64,000 nt of DNA from Phlebotomus papatasi (GCF_024763615.1 NC_077224.1:50912712-50976711), one strand, 5' to 3'; shown: positions 34,050-46,904, counted from the stretch's first letter. Made by a program: numbers and translations. Notes: generated from the sequence alone by a model not told the origin.

Positions 34050-36280
34050 ACCATAAGATGGGATGCATTTTTTCATATTCATTTAATGAATGAATCTGAC
34101 CTAATATCAAATATATTTTAATATCCAGGTTTAAATTACACATTTCCTGGAAAATTATGTCAGATTCATTTAAGGAATATGGGAATTATGGGGAATTATG
34201 TATATAAAGGGTAAGAAAGCCATAGTGTGGGCTTGAAAGCCTTCCCTTATGAATTTTAGTAAAAAATTACATAGCTTAACAATGAAAGAATCACAACCCC
34301 ATAAACACAATCAGATTTCACTGAATTTTCATGGCTATCCTCCAGCTAAAAACCTTTGAACCATACTTTGCTGATGTATCACCCACACGTTCAGTTATGG
34401 AAAAATAATGCAAATTAAATCGAGAACATAGAGATAATTACATGGAAAGTACTGCTTTAATGTCCGATTTTCATTACGGATAACTTCCGGGAAAATAATT
34501 CAATTTTTCATCTCAGATGACCCAAATTTAGCACAGTGGCACTGTACTAAATATGTCAAAAGTTAAAATGGTTTGCAACTTTTAATTGAGATTGAGGGAC
34601 ACTTTAAGAAAAAGAGGAATCTATCATATATTAACTGTGACTTATTACCTTTCAGAAAAGAATTTAAGAGGTAAAATAAAATGGTTCTTTGATGCTCAAG
34701 CTTGCAGTATATAATAGTTGAACATCTAAATAGTATGTGGACGTATTTATCGTAATGAATTGAATTGAAAATAAAATCAAATAATTTGCAAGTCTATTTT
34801 TTAGGCACAAAGGTCAAACGGTAATACTGTATTTATCATGGAAAACAATGATGTTTCCATTTGGAGTAGCGAAAAGTTTCCATTTGGAACAGATTTTGAA
34901 TTAGCTTAATTTACCCTATTTCAATATCTTTCTTGTGTATTTAACCTGTTTTATTCTTAAGCATACGTATAACATTCTATTAAATTTCCATTAAGCAATA
35001 GATTTTGCAATTGACAGCCTGATAACCGAATTTAATAGTGGATCCCACACAAGTACAACAATGTGCATAAAATTATCCTTTTGATTGACACTTACAATTC
35101 ACAATAGCATATTTGCCTATTTTAATGAGTGTGACTTAAAATATATGTCCATCAAAACCTCATTTTCCGTCGATTCCACCAAAAATTCAAATTAAAGAAG
35201 AACCTATTAATTAATGGGCTTTCACAAGTGACCCTGTTTAATTAGAGGTAAAATTGAAAATGATTGAAGATAAAGAAGGCCTATTTAGGAGTGAATTCTT
35301 GAGGGAAAATTTCAAGAGGCACTCGAACCTTTTCGATTATACAATTGAGCCAAGGCTATGGAGATAAATCACGAGTATTGATTTTTTCTCCCACGAATGA
35401 ATTTGCGATAATATTTCCTCTAAAAAAAAATTGTGAAATTGCAAATTTGTCCTCGCGTTTCACGTATAAATTTGTAGAGTGAATTGAAGTGAAAGCTAAA
35501 AAGGTTGTATTTAATATTTGAATTGAATTAGGACTCGAGTACAAATGTAAATCCAGTACATGTGGAACAATTTACATTAATTATTTACAGAGGAACTTCC
35601 AAGCATTCAGCTTTTCATACACTGAACGCAAAAAAAAATCGACTATATAAGTGTTAAGTACACTTTTTTTTTTTCAAATATATGGGTTTTATTTAATTTA
35701 TAAAACTAGAACTAAGTGCATGATATTGCATGCGTCATGTCCCTCAGTCAGTCTGACTAGCTGGTCTTGCTTCCCTGGTTTATTGAGTTTCTCACAGGAA
35801 CACTCAGATTCGCATTTAATTTAATATTCTTCCTGAACAAACACTATACCAAACAAATTCAATTAATTGAAATATTTGTACAGAGAGAAAAAACTAGATT
35901 GGTAATTTTACAATTTATTTATTAATGGAATTTTTATAGGTTAAAATCTCTCTGAAGCATCAGAGAGTTAATTATTTTACAAGCTGGTGAATTAAGCACT
36001 ACCCATGAACCACTTCCTGCCAATTTCAACTATTTACTAAATTATCTATTGATTGCTTTAGCTAATAGAGTTAAAAAAAAACACCTTTGGCAAGACACTC
36101 CTCTAGCCAATTTAGACAAAAATATTGAAATTTATAAAAATAGAAACTCACAAAAATATTAAGATCAAAACTAGGCATAAAGAATTACAGATTCGTCTAC
36201 TTTTAGAGCTTTGTCATTAAAAATTATCGCCGTTTTAACGTGAAAACGAATGATTTATTTAGACAATTACTAAATAGTAC
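34050..36280. other. Unassigned AT-rich DNA
   Basis: I see no element ends, family motifs or convincing frames. Confidence 0.5.
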
Positions 36281-36282
36281 TG

Positions 36283-36660
36283 GTCAAAATCCCGAAAACC
36301 AAAATCCTGAACGACAAAATTCCAAATTCTTAAAATAGTAATAGCTACTCCCATGATTGTACTTACGTTTGCTTTAGGCAAATCGAAAATTTTTTTAATT
36401 TGAAAAATTATTCAGAAATAAAGATCGGAAATTATTTTGGTTTTTGGGATTTTTGCTTTTTGGGATTTTGATTCATTCAGGATTTTAACCATTCGGAATA
36501 TTGGCCCATTCGTGTTTTGGCTTTTTTGGATTTTGACCCATTCGGGAGATTAGCTTTAAGCAATTTGGCTCTCGAACAGTGACTTTTCGAGATTTCGGTT
36601 CATTAGAGATTTTGGCTATTCGGGGTACCGATTCCTTCGGTAATTTGACACATTCGAGAT
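36283..36660. mobile_element. Foldback element, family X, decayed copy
   Basis: The left arm begins CAAAATCCCGAAAACCAAAA. The right arm is an extended, diverged series of 'gggattttg.ctttt' units from about 36440 to 36620. The spacer 'agctactcccatgattgtac' relates it to the copy at 25424. The right arm is longer than the left, as expected for arms that expand and contract as tandem repeats. Confidence 0.7.
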
Positions 36661-37345
36661 TTCAGATTTAGTACATTTTGAATTCAGTATTTTGGGTTTC
36701 GAGATTTCGACACTTAAGTGTATGTGACCTTTAACTGATCCCACTAAATACAAGGCATGAGCTTTGGACCATAGATAGATAGATCGATTCATTTTGGAGG
36801 AAGCAAGTGGCGTCCATCCATACACCTTTAGCTCCTCTTCTGGCCGCAGCCTCAGCTAATGCCGCTCTACCTTCCTCGGACCATACTATTGGTCAGTAGC
36901 ATCAGCTTGGGACTTTCGGTGATCGTAGAGTATTTATTTCTTCACAAAGGACTAAACACCGTTTGATGTCTCTCAATCTCAGTTCATACCCCAATTTGCA
37001 CCCAATTTCCTTTCTTTTATCTATCCTAAATGATTTTAAACATATGGATATACTATTGATCGATCAACTCCCAATGATTTTGCAAATCTTCTTATGTCTG
37101 ACTTGGTCTTCATCGGGTAGTGGTTCCAATTCTTCGTTCTAGGAGCACCAGCACCAAAGCGTTCTTTATCTTTGACATCAAAATCAGCATTTTAAAAGAA
37201 TTGAAACATATCACTGCATGTAGTTTTCAAGGAAAATTGTCGTCGTAAAAATGCATCAGAATTGTATGAGCTTCAGCTGCAGATTTCTTTTTAATAAAAT
37301 AATGAAGTAAAACTCATCACAAATATGTTTCTGGTTCAAAATTTA

Positions 37346-37571
37346 CCCTGGACACACATACGACGTAAGCAGAGAGATGGCTTAACGTAATTATAATCAA
37401 TATAATGACCATGACCAGGTTATATTTCCATCAATCTCTGAATAATTCCTTTCTGGGCTTAAGCCATGAAACGGCTTAGTTAGTGGAAATTGATGGCAAT
37501 TTAGTTAAATCATTATCTTGATTATAATTACGTTAAGTCGTTACCCGACTTAAGTCGTAAGTGTGTCTATG
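37346..37571. mobile_element. MITE related to family B, enlarged
   Basis: Both ends show 'gacacacatacgac' and the complement of 'agacacacttacgac'. Two family B-like cores lie inside, 'agagagatggcttaacgtaattata' in parts and 'aattacgttaagtcg'. It looks like two overlapping or nested copies giving about 226 bp. Confidence 0.6.
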
Positions 37572-38063
37572 ATAAAAGGATGACGCTATACGATGACATT
37601 AGAAATAGTATTGCCCGGTTTAAATCGGCTAACTCCATGCGGTTACCAGAGAGAACTTGTTCAACTACCCAACATATCATAGTTCAAACTTGAAACTTAA
37701 TGTTACATTTTTTCTAAAGTATCTATTTTTAAAATAAAATTAAAAGAGTTATTTTTCAATTGGTTTTATGATTTTGAAGAATTACTTTTATCGTATTTTG
37801 TTGTATTTTTCCAAAAATGTGCTTTTCTCTGCTTGAAGTATGATAGGAAACTCTACCACCTTGTAAAATTGCTTAAACCCTCTTTTCATTGTTATGCCTT
37901 GAAAATTAATTTCAGTTTCATTTTCAAGCTGAAGTCTTTAAATGCCTCTACACCAAGGGGTGACTCATGTTGAGAAACCCTTGTCATTCGTCCGAAAAAT
38001 GCTTCGTAAAACCGCGAAACCGAAAAACTCAAATGTTGCATTGCGCGACTCGAGAAACCAGTA

Positions 38064-38519
38064 CACTCCAGTTCCGGCATTATGCACTTCGGAATTATGC
38101 ACCTGACGGAATTATGTACATACAATTATACAAGTTTGCCTACCTTTGGGAGTCAATTTATGAAATCATTTTTGAAATACGCCTGAGGCCTGAATGCATA
38201 CTATTTTGCGACGCGGGAAATTTGAAAACACTAGGCTTCTTTTTCAGAATAAAACTTTAATTTCTTTTATTAAGGTAAATTTTTTAAATAATATAACCAT
38301 TTGTTGAATAACTCTGGGCAAAAAGTACTGTTTGTTAATGCATTTCTATTAAACGGTTGAATCTTTTTGTTTTGACTACTTTTACTCCGCACGAAATTCG
38401 TTTTACGGCCGATTTATTCAAAAGAAAGTCCCTGCGGGTAGGCAAATTTTCTCGATGCATAATGCCATTTCGCCCTTTTTTCTCGGTCCCGAAAATGTGC
38501 ATAATCTCGGGACTGTGAG
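38064..38519. mobile_element. Probable MITE, TA-flanked
   Basis: The left end 'cactccagttccggcattatgcac' (in parts) pairs with the complement of the right end 'gtgcataatctcgggactgtgag'. TA lies at 38062-38063 and 38520-38521. The subterminal phrase 'ggaattatgcacc' and the motif 'tttgcctac' are present in both arms. Similarity is moderate, so the borders are provisional. Confidence 0.5.
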
Positions 38520-38529
38520 TATAATATGG

Positions 38530-39825
38530 GCTTCAGACATGAGGTTTAACCATATGGCTTAGTTCCTCTAATTCCTTTTCCGACAAGATATTGGAGGAAA
38601 TTGTTGTTTAGGATTAAATTATAAGGGCAAATGATTCTTAGATTTTGAAAAATCAATAAAATTGATTGTTATTTAGATTTTTGAGACCTTCGGGAACTGG
38701 GCTAAACCTCCAGTCTGAAGCCGGCATAACCCTTGTTATTAAAAATGAGAACGAGTTAGCCCTGGCCATAAACACCGTGTGAGAACTTTGCAACAAATTT
38801 TCAAATTTAGAAGTAAATCGAAAATTTGAAAAACGTTTAAGAATAATTTTCAAAATGACTCAATCCAGTTGCTTTCTTCCTTGTAGCAATATGTGAAATA
38901 CATCACATTTTCCATATATATAATTCTTTTTTAATTTTACATGACATTTTGTGTTTTCGAAAGTCCTGTATTTCATGAAAATGCATTACCCTCCATCGAT
39001 GTAAATTTCTTTATATATGGAATTCATAAAGTCAAGTTTCAAAAATTAACTAGTAAAATGTTAAAAAATCAGAAAAGTTTCATTACTGCTGTAAGAGGAA
39101 ATCCCATTTGGTTAACATCCTTAAGACCCGTTTGTCTTTTCAAACAAAGAGTATTATGTGGCAATGAGGATGTACAGTAAATTAAGCTGGAAATTCTACA
39201 GCAACAGCCGCAAACTCTACCCAAAATAAATTTTCCTCGGGAGAGAAAACGTTTGCAATTATCACACGTATGCTATCTTAAACACAGACCGTCGAGCAGG
39301 GAATTAATTTTCCTGAATTTTTGTGTTATGTCATGTTGTGATCGTATATTATGTTTCCTTTTTTTTTTTGTTCACGTAGAAGGTCCTCGTGGGCTAAAGC
39401 TCTGGAGTACAAGTCTCGTTCCAGGAAAAAAAAACTGGTGAGAATACTAAAAGACAGGGAAGTATTTGTTTAAGTGATGACATGGGGATAGTGTGAGAAA
39501 TTGGACAGCATTTTCTGGGGTATCCAGATAGCATTTGCAGCTCACTCGGCCAAAAGATATCATTCCACTGGAGAGGAATAGGACCAGAGAACGAATTTAT
39601 TTAGAGTGGATTTTATTGAAACTCTTTTGTCCAACACTGGTCCTTCATGCTGAGCTCCCTCTTTTCACACCATTTTATTGCTCGAATTCAAAAAGAATGT
39701 ACTATATATTCACAAAATTCCTCTTTTTATATTATATTATATCTGTACATGATATTCCTACTAGTTACTACTAGTTACTACTACATTATTACAATAATTT
39801 TGCGAATATAATGTTTCTATCAAAC
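38530..39825. other. Unassigned DNA
   Basis: I see nothing recognisable. A small tandem 'ctagttacta' repeat lies near 39760-39785. Confidence 0.45.
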
Positions 39826-39828
39826 AAT

Positions 39829-40066
39829 ACTGAGAAAAAAAGGCTGCGATTAACTTTTTTTTCGTCATTACTTTAACACTTTTTGGGTGTACAATTTTTA
39901 ATGTTAATTTTACACCTTTTAAGGGTAAAATCAACATGAAAGAAGGGTAACTTTTACCCATAATACACCTAAAAAGGGTAATATTTACATCGTTTTCTGA
40001 TCAATACTGGAGGGTAAAATTAACATTTCCGGAATGTTATTTTAACTTTTTCGGATTTCTCTCAGT
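39829..40066 (+). mobile_element. MITE, family A, copy 4
   Basis: A 238-bp copy with ends ACTGAGAAAAAAAGGCTGCG and 'ggatttctctcagt'. It is slightly shorter in the centre than the other copies. Confidence 0.88.
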
Positions 40067-40235
40067 GAAAGAAACCCAATGATTCCATCAGATGATATTG
40101 GTTAATTAGTTACCCCTCCTCTTATAATTTGAAATCTAGATCATTAAGGTCTACATATTTAAGCCCTGATGTGGCTCCCTAAGTAAAATTAAAAATTTAT
40201 AAAAAGAACATGGGAAACAGAGATTGCCACCATTA

Positions 40236-40462
40236 TATCAACTTCCTGAGAGTGAGCTGTCCACGGCGACTGATGCTCACTCTCTGAAGTAATATGATGT
40301 TAATTGCCATAAGCAACAAGAGCACCATATAACAACCTTTAGCAATGATTTGGATTAGTGCGACACAGCCGTCGACAGGGCTGACATGTGTCAAATAGGC
40401 CGTACGGTCTACAAAAAGCTTCTCACTCATCCGATTGAAAAGATACAAAATGCTACTAAAAT
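40236..40462 (-). CDS. Candidate host exon, membrane-like, unproven
   Basis: On the minus strand an open frame ends with TAA just after RRGQLTLRKLI. It contains a strongly hydrophobic stretch, CYMVLLLLMAINIILL, flanked by charged residues on the C-terminal side. Upstream, 'ataattattttag' at about 40463-40475 (read on the minus strand) would serve as a splice acceptor. Base composition is less AT-rich than the flanks. I recognise no family. It could be a last exon with one transmembrane segment or a chance frame. No downstream poly(A) signal is obvious. Confidence 0.2.
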
Positions 40463-40509
40463 AATTATGAAATATATGGTAATAATTTGACATTATCATA
40501 CACAATTAT

Positions 40510-41735
40510 TCTTAAAAATAGTACCGCTTTAATATCGATAAAATTTTCATTTTATACAATTTCATATTTTACTCGAGCATTCTGCGAATTTTCCTGATGT
40601 ACTATGTTATGTAAACCATGTGGGATTTAGAACTTCTAACAGAATTTTTCCCAGTATGGTTTAGCACAAACAGTCTACCACACGCACACAATACAAAGGC
40701 TTATCAATACAAAAGGCTTGTTTGAGCATAAATTCAAAATGGAATGCTTACCTATTGTTCCATTTAAAAATAGATATTTTAGGAATTCAAATAAATATTT
40801 ATGATATTGAAGCAGCAGCATATAAAATTAGAATACAAAAAAGCTAAAGTTTGTGTATTTTGAGAATTTTCATTGAACATTAATTTAAAGACATTGGTTA
40901 GACGATAAAGCAAAATTCCTGTGCTGCGGCTTACCAAATTTATGCTGTCTATGATATAATTCTTTTAAAATAAATATATAATATTTGTTTAAATTCTATA
41001 AATGACTATAAATCTATTAATTTTTTTTAATACCATATTTTACAAAGAAATAATGTGCTGAATTTTGAAGATATTCCAATGTTAAAAAATGAACATGTTT
41101 TTTTTTTTTTACATTTCACTGTTCTCAAGTGTTTCTACATTATCGAATTGGTTCCTGTCTTGACTGTTTTCCCAGTCCTCACCGAGTTTGGAAACCACCA
41201 ATCAGTTGTGACCGGTACCAATGCAAAGAAAAGTATCGGTCAGTCAGTCGAATTTTACATTTTTTGTGAGCATTATGTACTTAAACTATTTAAAATAGAA
41301 AATTATCAGTGATAAACCCAGATAAACCTATGCAGATTCTTTACAGGTGTCCTCGAAGTACTTGCAACTGGAAAATACATTTGTTTAATTTTTTTTAGGA
41401 TAAGAAATAAAATTTTGAAGAAAAATAAATTAAAGTGGTATTATTAGAGCAAATATTTAAGATTTTGTACCATTAGCATTTATTTTATAGAACTTTACTA
41501 TGTTAAAAAGAAATAAGAAAAAAGTCTTGCACTTAGGATAAGGTGCGAGTGACTTTGCACTTTTCAATAAATACTAAAAAAAAAATAAACAATTTATAGT
41601 AATAAACGACAATAAAAGCCTTTACATCTGAGGATAGTATACACGAGATCTACAAGATGGCGTGGTCCCCATTTTGATTTTACGTTTCTGTCCGACATTT
41701 TGAATAACTGTCAAAACAAAAAACTCGTCCGATTG
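40510..41735. other. Mostly unassigned DNA with two relic repeat ends
   Basis: A one-ended relic of MITE family N lies at about 41309-41375 ('atcagtgataaacccagataaac' in parts). A family L-like end lies near 41536-41562. Otherwise it is plain AT-rich DNA. Confidence 0.4.
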
Positions 41736-42285
41736 AGTTGAAATTTTATTGTATTGTTGCTGATATCAAGACCTTTTTAGAAGGTATCTAAATTCCGATC
41801 TAGGTCAAACAATTACCTAGATATAGAGACTCAAAGTTTTAAATTTTGAGTTAAACACATTTCCGAGGTCTCTATTTTTTAATCTTGAATATCTGGGTCT
41901 TATACTAAATGTCCTAATAAACAAAAAAATAGTCGAAGAACTTATTTTGTTATATTCATATAAAACGAAAAGTTCATAGTTTTTTGATTTTTGTATCTTT
42001 GCATCAAAAGCTTTTCAGATCCTGAAATGATATTCTGTTATAAACAAAAACAATATTTTTCTTTTTCTTTGTTTGTAAAACAAGAACTTCGTACGATATC
42101 ACTGTCTTTTTGTGATGGTTTCAATAAATGAGAGGGTAAAAAGCTCTGTATTCGTGAAAGCGTCAAAAATTTAAAACTTTAAGTATTTGTATCCAAGTTA
42201 TTGCCTGACATAGACCGCAACTTAGATACGTTCTAAAAAGGTCTTGACATCAGCTACAACATATTAAAATTTCAAATTTGTAGAT
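41735..42285. repeat. Imperfect long inverted repeat, family S
   Basis: The block around 'gatatcaagacctttttaga' (about 41760-41780) and following 'gtatctaa' is matched in complement near 42215-42255. The pairing continues for about 130 bp on each side of a spacer of about 300 bp. A related block, 'tatgttgtagctgaggtcgagacctt', appears in parts near 47397-47422. No target duplication or coding was found. Confidence 0.6.
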
Positions 42286-42631
42286 CTCGGGCATTTTGTC
42301 TTAAGTTCCCATATAATTGAATGATTTTTATTCAAATAATTTTCTAATAAACCTTTAGAAAGACGATTATATACGATTTTATGACATCAATAATGCGTTT
42401 CTAGGAAAAAATTAGTAAAAAAAAATTATTCAAAAAATTAACAAAATCGAAATGAATTATTCAATCTAGATAAATTTAGAACAGATTTAGGCAATGTACT
42501 ATTCCCGAACCGTTTTTGGAATTAGACCTTCAAGTAACTTTTTCACGGAGTAGTTTTTTTTTGGCAAAATACCTATATTTGTATTTTATTGACTATTACT
42601 GAAACTACAAGTATTATTTTGAGGATCCTTA

Positions 42632-42766
42632 TACCCTACTTGATATATAACATATCTATTTATACTTTGACATGGCAGACCGAATCGGCGAAGACTATCA
42701 AGCAGTGCTAGAATTAATAAAAGTGTTACGGACAACAGAGTGCAAAGTTACCCGCAACTAGGGTAT
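42632..42766. mobile_element. Possible small MITE
   Basis: It is bounded by TACCCTA on the left and TAGGGTA on the right. The right subterminal 'gcaaagttacccgcaact' is like the ends of family L. The left arm is not well matched, so this may be a single degraded end. Confidence 0.35.
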
Positions 42767-42989
42767 ATGAAAGTTCGCGTATGTCAAATATCGTAGAGGC
42801 AATTTCAAAATGCAAACTCACAAAAGGGGCGTGGTCTAAATAATTTTTAACAAATATGTGAATAGTGTGTAGACATATTTCCAATTAATTGTATACGTTT
42901 GCAAAAATCCTGGTTGTTATAGACGTTAGTATTTAAATCTGTTCCTAGACCGCTGCGGTGTGATTGCCTTCTCGGTCTTTGTCACTGTA

Positions 42990-43220
42990 CGGTAAAGTGA
43001 TATAAGTTGGACATAGTGTTACAAGTTGGACAATTCGCCGGTACAAGTTGGACATGGCTCTTTTCTTGATAAATACAGTACAAAATTTGTTTTCAAGCAC
43101 AAAGAACCATATTATAAAACTAAAGCATTAAAAATATACAAATAAAAATGAAGTATTAAATATATCAAGAAAAAAGCCCTGTCTAACTTGTACCATTGTC
43201 CAACTTGTACCACTTTTCCC
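42990..43220. mobile_element. MITE, family E, TA-flanked
   Basis: The ends CGGTAAAGTGATATAAGTTG and the complement of GGGAAAAGTGGTACAAGTTG are flanked by TA at 42988-42989 and 43221-43222. The motif 'acaagttggac' is repeated three times in the left arm and twice in complement in the right. A relic of the right arm lies at 58241-58301. It is non-coding. Confidence 0.87.
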
Positions 43221-43731
43221 TACCTATAAGTTGGAGAGCCGAGAGTAAATCCGGTTAGAACGTCAGAGAAGAAGGACTTGGGCTAAGGGGAATCTGTTTG
43301 GGTGCTTCCTTTCAATTCTTCTAAGCTAAGAATTCAATCGGTTTACAATAGAGTAATATCATTTGAATACCTTGAAGCAGTGTCTCATAAACTGTTGATC
43401 TCGGTATCTTATACATTATTATACACTGACATTAAATACAATGATTTGTTAAGAGCTTAAGCACTGGCTTTATGATGCAAGTTCCCGACTTTAATTCTCT
43501 ATTCCTTATGAGTGGAGCATGAATGCATGACCTTTGAAAATATAAAATTTTTGACAATAAAATAATATACGGAAAATGTAATGTATATTTTCAAATATTC
43601 AATACCTAAAAGAAAATGATTGAAGATTGGATTTGTTTAAGGGAAGGTGCAGCTATAAAAGCTAAGACTACAGTGAAAACGCTACATTTCTCGCTTATTT
43701 CTAAAGGAACCTGGGCTTTAACGTAATTTAA

Positions 43732-43867
43732 CCCTTTAAGGACGATTGGGTCACCCGTGACCCAAAAATGAGATTTTTCCTACGGCCTTCTAAAGCTGTA
43801 TTTTTCTCTAAAAAGATTAAAAAAAAAATTATGACCCTCGATTTTTGACCTTCTCGTCCTTAAAGGG
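43732..43867. mobile_element. piggyBac-like MITE with TTAA target
   Basis: A 136-bp element with ends CCCTTTAAGGACGA and TCGTCCTTAAAGGG, exactly complementary over 14 bp. It lies between TTAA at 43728-43731 and 43868-43871. TTAA targeting with a CCCT/CCY-type end is the mark of piggyBac elements. A small internal palindrome, GGGTCACCCGTGACCC, lies near 43749-43764. It is non-coding. Confidence 0.92.
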
Positions 43868-43899
43868 TTAATTTAGACAGAGAAAAAATTAAGGATCTA

Positions 43900-45100
43900 C
43901 ATTAAATTATGGCTAGGTCCAATTTCCTTTAGAAATATGCGAAAGAACGTCGTTTTCAATGTAGCCCCATCTCAATGTAGCCTTACTTCCCGATAATTTG
44001 AACATTCACCCCTAATAAAAGTATAAATGTAATAGGATTATTTTTTCTTATTAATATAAATAATTATACTAAATAATTTGTAAAATTCCAAGTAGCTCAA
44101 AAGAATCCAATGTTTTCTTTCTGAACTATAGACTTCAATGCACTGTAAATTTGATTTTTCCTTTCCCAACGTATTGTGTATATTATTAATGTAGGTTATT
44201 GCTTCTTCCGTTTTATCCTATATTACATTAAATGCTGAACGAATCGGCAAATTTAATAATATGCCTTGTAATCTGTTGCTTCGTTGTCGTTCATATCCTC
44301 TTCATGATAGAAATACGATTACTCACTCCATTCATTTTGGAGAATTTATGTATATACATTTTTTTTTCTACAGAAGCAGGAAATTTCCTCCTGGCCACTT
44401 TTATGCCAGATCCCAGAAAAAAAAGGGTGAGACGGGGTTACAGAATATTTCTGTATTTCCAACATCTAAATCTAGACCCATCATCAGCACTCAATCTTCA
44501 TCCGTGGCACGTATCTCCTTTGATACCATCTTTTTTTTTGTGTGTTTGCTGTGAGATGAACATTCTGTATCCTCGCTGGGAGGTTCCACCTCCAAAATGA
44601 ATGATCCATCGACCTTCCTTCATTTCAAATTCTCCATCAGGGCGAAGTTGCCCGCCCCAAAGTTGGGCATTTCTAAGATAAGGGGTGAAAGGATTATTTA
44701 ACCACATTTTGGGTTGTTTATTAGAAAGTTCACCCGAAATGACAATGAGCAGAAGAAGAGGGATAGTGAGTCTGAAAAAGCATCATCAGTTCGGACTTTG
44801 GACCTTCTGACCAGAAAAAAAAGAGGTAATCCGAAGAGGATGACCTAAGGAAGTCCGAATGTTGATTAAAAAAGCCATTATTCAAATTCATTAAAACTTA
44901 CAGTCGTATTTCTTAATTCTATTATTTCTTGAACTTTCATTAAATCAAATGTTCTTAATTGGGTTTATCATTTAATTAAAGTTATGAAGTAACTTTTTCA
45001 CCAAGTTACTTCATTAGGTATCACATTTGTAGATAACTAAATTTCGAGAAATTCATTAATTTACAATTTATCAACTCCATATAACGTCATTTAACTTTAT
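43900..45100. other. Unassigned DNA
   Basis: Frames at 44232-44600 overlap in several phases and show no domain. I see no repeat ends. Confidence 0.4.
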
Positions 45101-45107
45101 TTAACCT

Positions 45108-45554
45108 CTAAGACGCTGTAAGGTTAAACTTCAAGTTATTTTTCTTAAAGTCGAACAATCGCAGAGGAGAAAGATACGATTCCCAATTTGACTTTCTCAC
45201 ATCTTCCGATACACATATTATCGTCATTATAACATCATGTTCAACATTGGAAAGTATTCTGCCCATTCCCTTCCAAGTCCCAATGATGAATTTGTGATAT
45301 TCATCATAGGAGGGAATCGTCGTCATGCTGGATGAAATCCTAAAATCATTCAAAAGACACATTTTCGAAAGGTTGGGGAGCATCATGCTTGCCTTGGGGT
45401 TACCCACCCAAAACCCAGAACGCCCAGCGTAAGCAGATTGCCAGGCTTGGGACATGATGTGAAAATCCGGGAGGGCTTTTCCTTTATATTGATAAAACAA
45501 TGCCATGAACAAATGGAGGATGGGAATGTAGCGTTGGAAATTCAAACAGCCCAA
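45108..45554 (-). CDS. Longest open frame in the window, unidentified
   Basis: A stop-free minus-strand stretch of 148 codons. The first true ATG is some codons inside, so an actual product would be shorter. The translation has a hydrophobic start (FMALFYQYKG), two Trp-containing stretches and a Lys/Asn-rich end. It matches no family I recognise. The opposite strand is also open for 72 codons at 45438-45656, which argues for composition rather than selection. I see no clear splice sites or promoter. Confidence 0.15.
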   Translation of the reverse strand: MGCLNFQRYIPILHLFMALFYQYKGKALPDFHIMSQAWQSAYAGRSGFWVGNPKASMMLPNLSKMCLLNDFRISSSMTTIPSYDEYHKFIIGTWKGMGRILSNVEHDVIMTIICVSEDVRKSNWESYLSPLRLFDFKKNNLKFNLTAS

Positions 45555-45884
45555 AACCTGGGCGATTTTTTCAGGGCTTACGACTCGAAATCAATCACCA
45601 AGGCACAAAATTTCAAAGTGATTTCCGTTTTCCCTTGGCGTCGTTTTTGGTATTAGTCCAAAAATCAAAGACAAATGAGTCAACGCTAAAAATTAAAATA
45701 TCATCGACTTGGAAAGGACTTCAATCAACTGACTTATTAAAGATAGAAAAGGATAGTTTAAGACACGAATTTCAAAATAACTTTGAAACTACTTAACTGA
45801 ACGACGATTAACTTGAAAAATGCACTAGGTGAAAAACTTGTACTGAAGATATGTATGTTCGACACAAATTCAAGTAGTTGAAGT

Positions 45885-46110
45885 GTATTCGATGCATGTC
45901 ACGGAACTGTAAGGTTCCGTTGAGGGCGTCTGTTATAAAAGGCTCTATCCGCAAATAAATTTATCCAATAAATTTATAGCTCACTCACCTCCCAAACTCT
46001 ATCTTTTGGTATTCTCGATACGTCAGTAGTATAGACAGACACAAAAACCAGTGTCTACAACTACCCCATGTTTACTACTGCCCCAGTTTTCCCTATACAC
46101 CGTGCTCTAC
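45885..46110. repeat. One-ended MITE relic
   Basis: 'actgccccagttttcccta' near 46077-46095 is the complement of a TAGGGAAAACTGGGGCAGT-type end, typical of TA-flanked MITEs here. I could not find the partner end with confidence. Confidence 0.35.
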
Positions 46111-46542
46111 ACGAAGTTTCTAAAGCTTAAAAATCAGACTTTATTTTTGAAATTTAAAAGACAAGAACGAATTAAAATTCCTAATTTGAATAACTAATAA
46201 TGGCAAATATTACTTTATTAGTAGTTGATAATAATAATGGTCAATGGATTGAAAAGAATAGGAAGTAACGAAACGATCTACTTATTGCAAGTGTGATTCT
46301 GAACGTAAGCAAACTCAGTTTGTATTCAAATCAAATTCAATATGAATCTGAAATTGGGAGATCTAATGCAGTAGGGGAAGGCGTTCAGGCTTCGCACTCA
46401 TTCTGGGTTCGAACACTTCATATTTTAGCTGAGATTCTTTACAATCTCAGCTTCTGTGGTCCAAGGTAAAATGCGACCTCGTCAGATCGCGCGCAAGCTT
46501 TGGATTTGCACGTTTGGGAACTTATAGATCACGAAGGTGATA

Positions 46543-46881
46543 CAGTAGAGCCCCGCTATAGTCCATATTTGGTTCCAGATTTGACACTTGTGTCGCTCTA
46601 TAGTCCATGTCATTTTTTAAAATTATCAACGACTTTTAGTATTGAAATTGCTCGACGGCTTCCACTTCCTTTGCGATTGTGGTACTTGTCCTCGCTCTCT
46701 TCATTATGGATCACAATTATCACAACTACTCAATAAACTTTGCCAAAAATATTAAAATAATTATGACAAAATTGCATCTCGCGTACTAAAAAAACATAAC
46801 CTAGCTTAAAATCAATGTTTTGAAATCAACGGTCGATAAATTGTGGACTATAGAGCGATGGCCTATAGCGGGGCTCTACTG
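46543..46881. mobile_element. MITE, family I, TA-flanked
   Basis: The ends CAGTAGAGCCCCGCTATAGT and the complement of CAGTAGAGCCCCGCTATAGG, with TA at 46541-46542 and 46882-46883. The subterminal 'tatagtccat' recurs in both arms. It is 339 bp and non-coding. The CAGTAGAG end with TA fits Tc1/mariner or pogo. Confidence 0.9.
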
Positions 46882-46884
46882 TAT

Positions 46885-46904
46885 ACGAAAAATCGATTTT
46901 TCGT
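46885..46904. repeat. Perfect 20-bp palindrome
   Basis: ACGAAAAATCGATTTTTCGT is its own complement. It lies immediately outside the right TA of the family I MITE. Confidence 0.85.

Noticed and set aside
44232..44600. 122-codon open frame with hydrophobic start
   Set aside because: It overlaps another frame of 97 codons in a different phase, shows no domain, and has no supporting signals.
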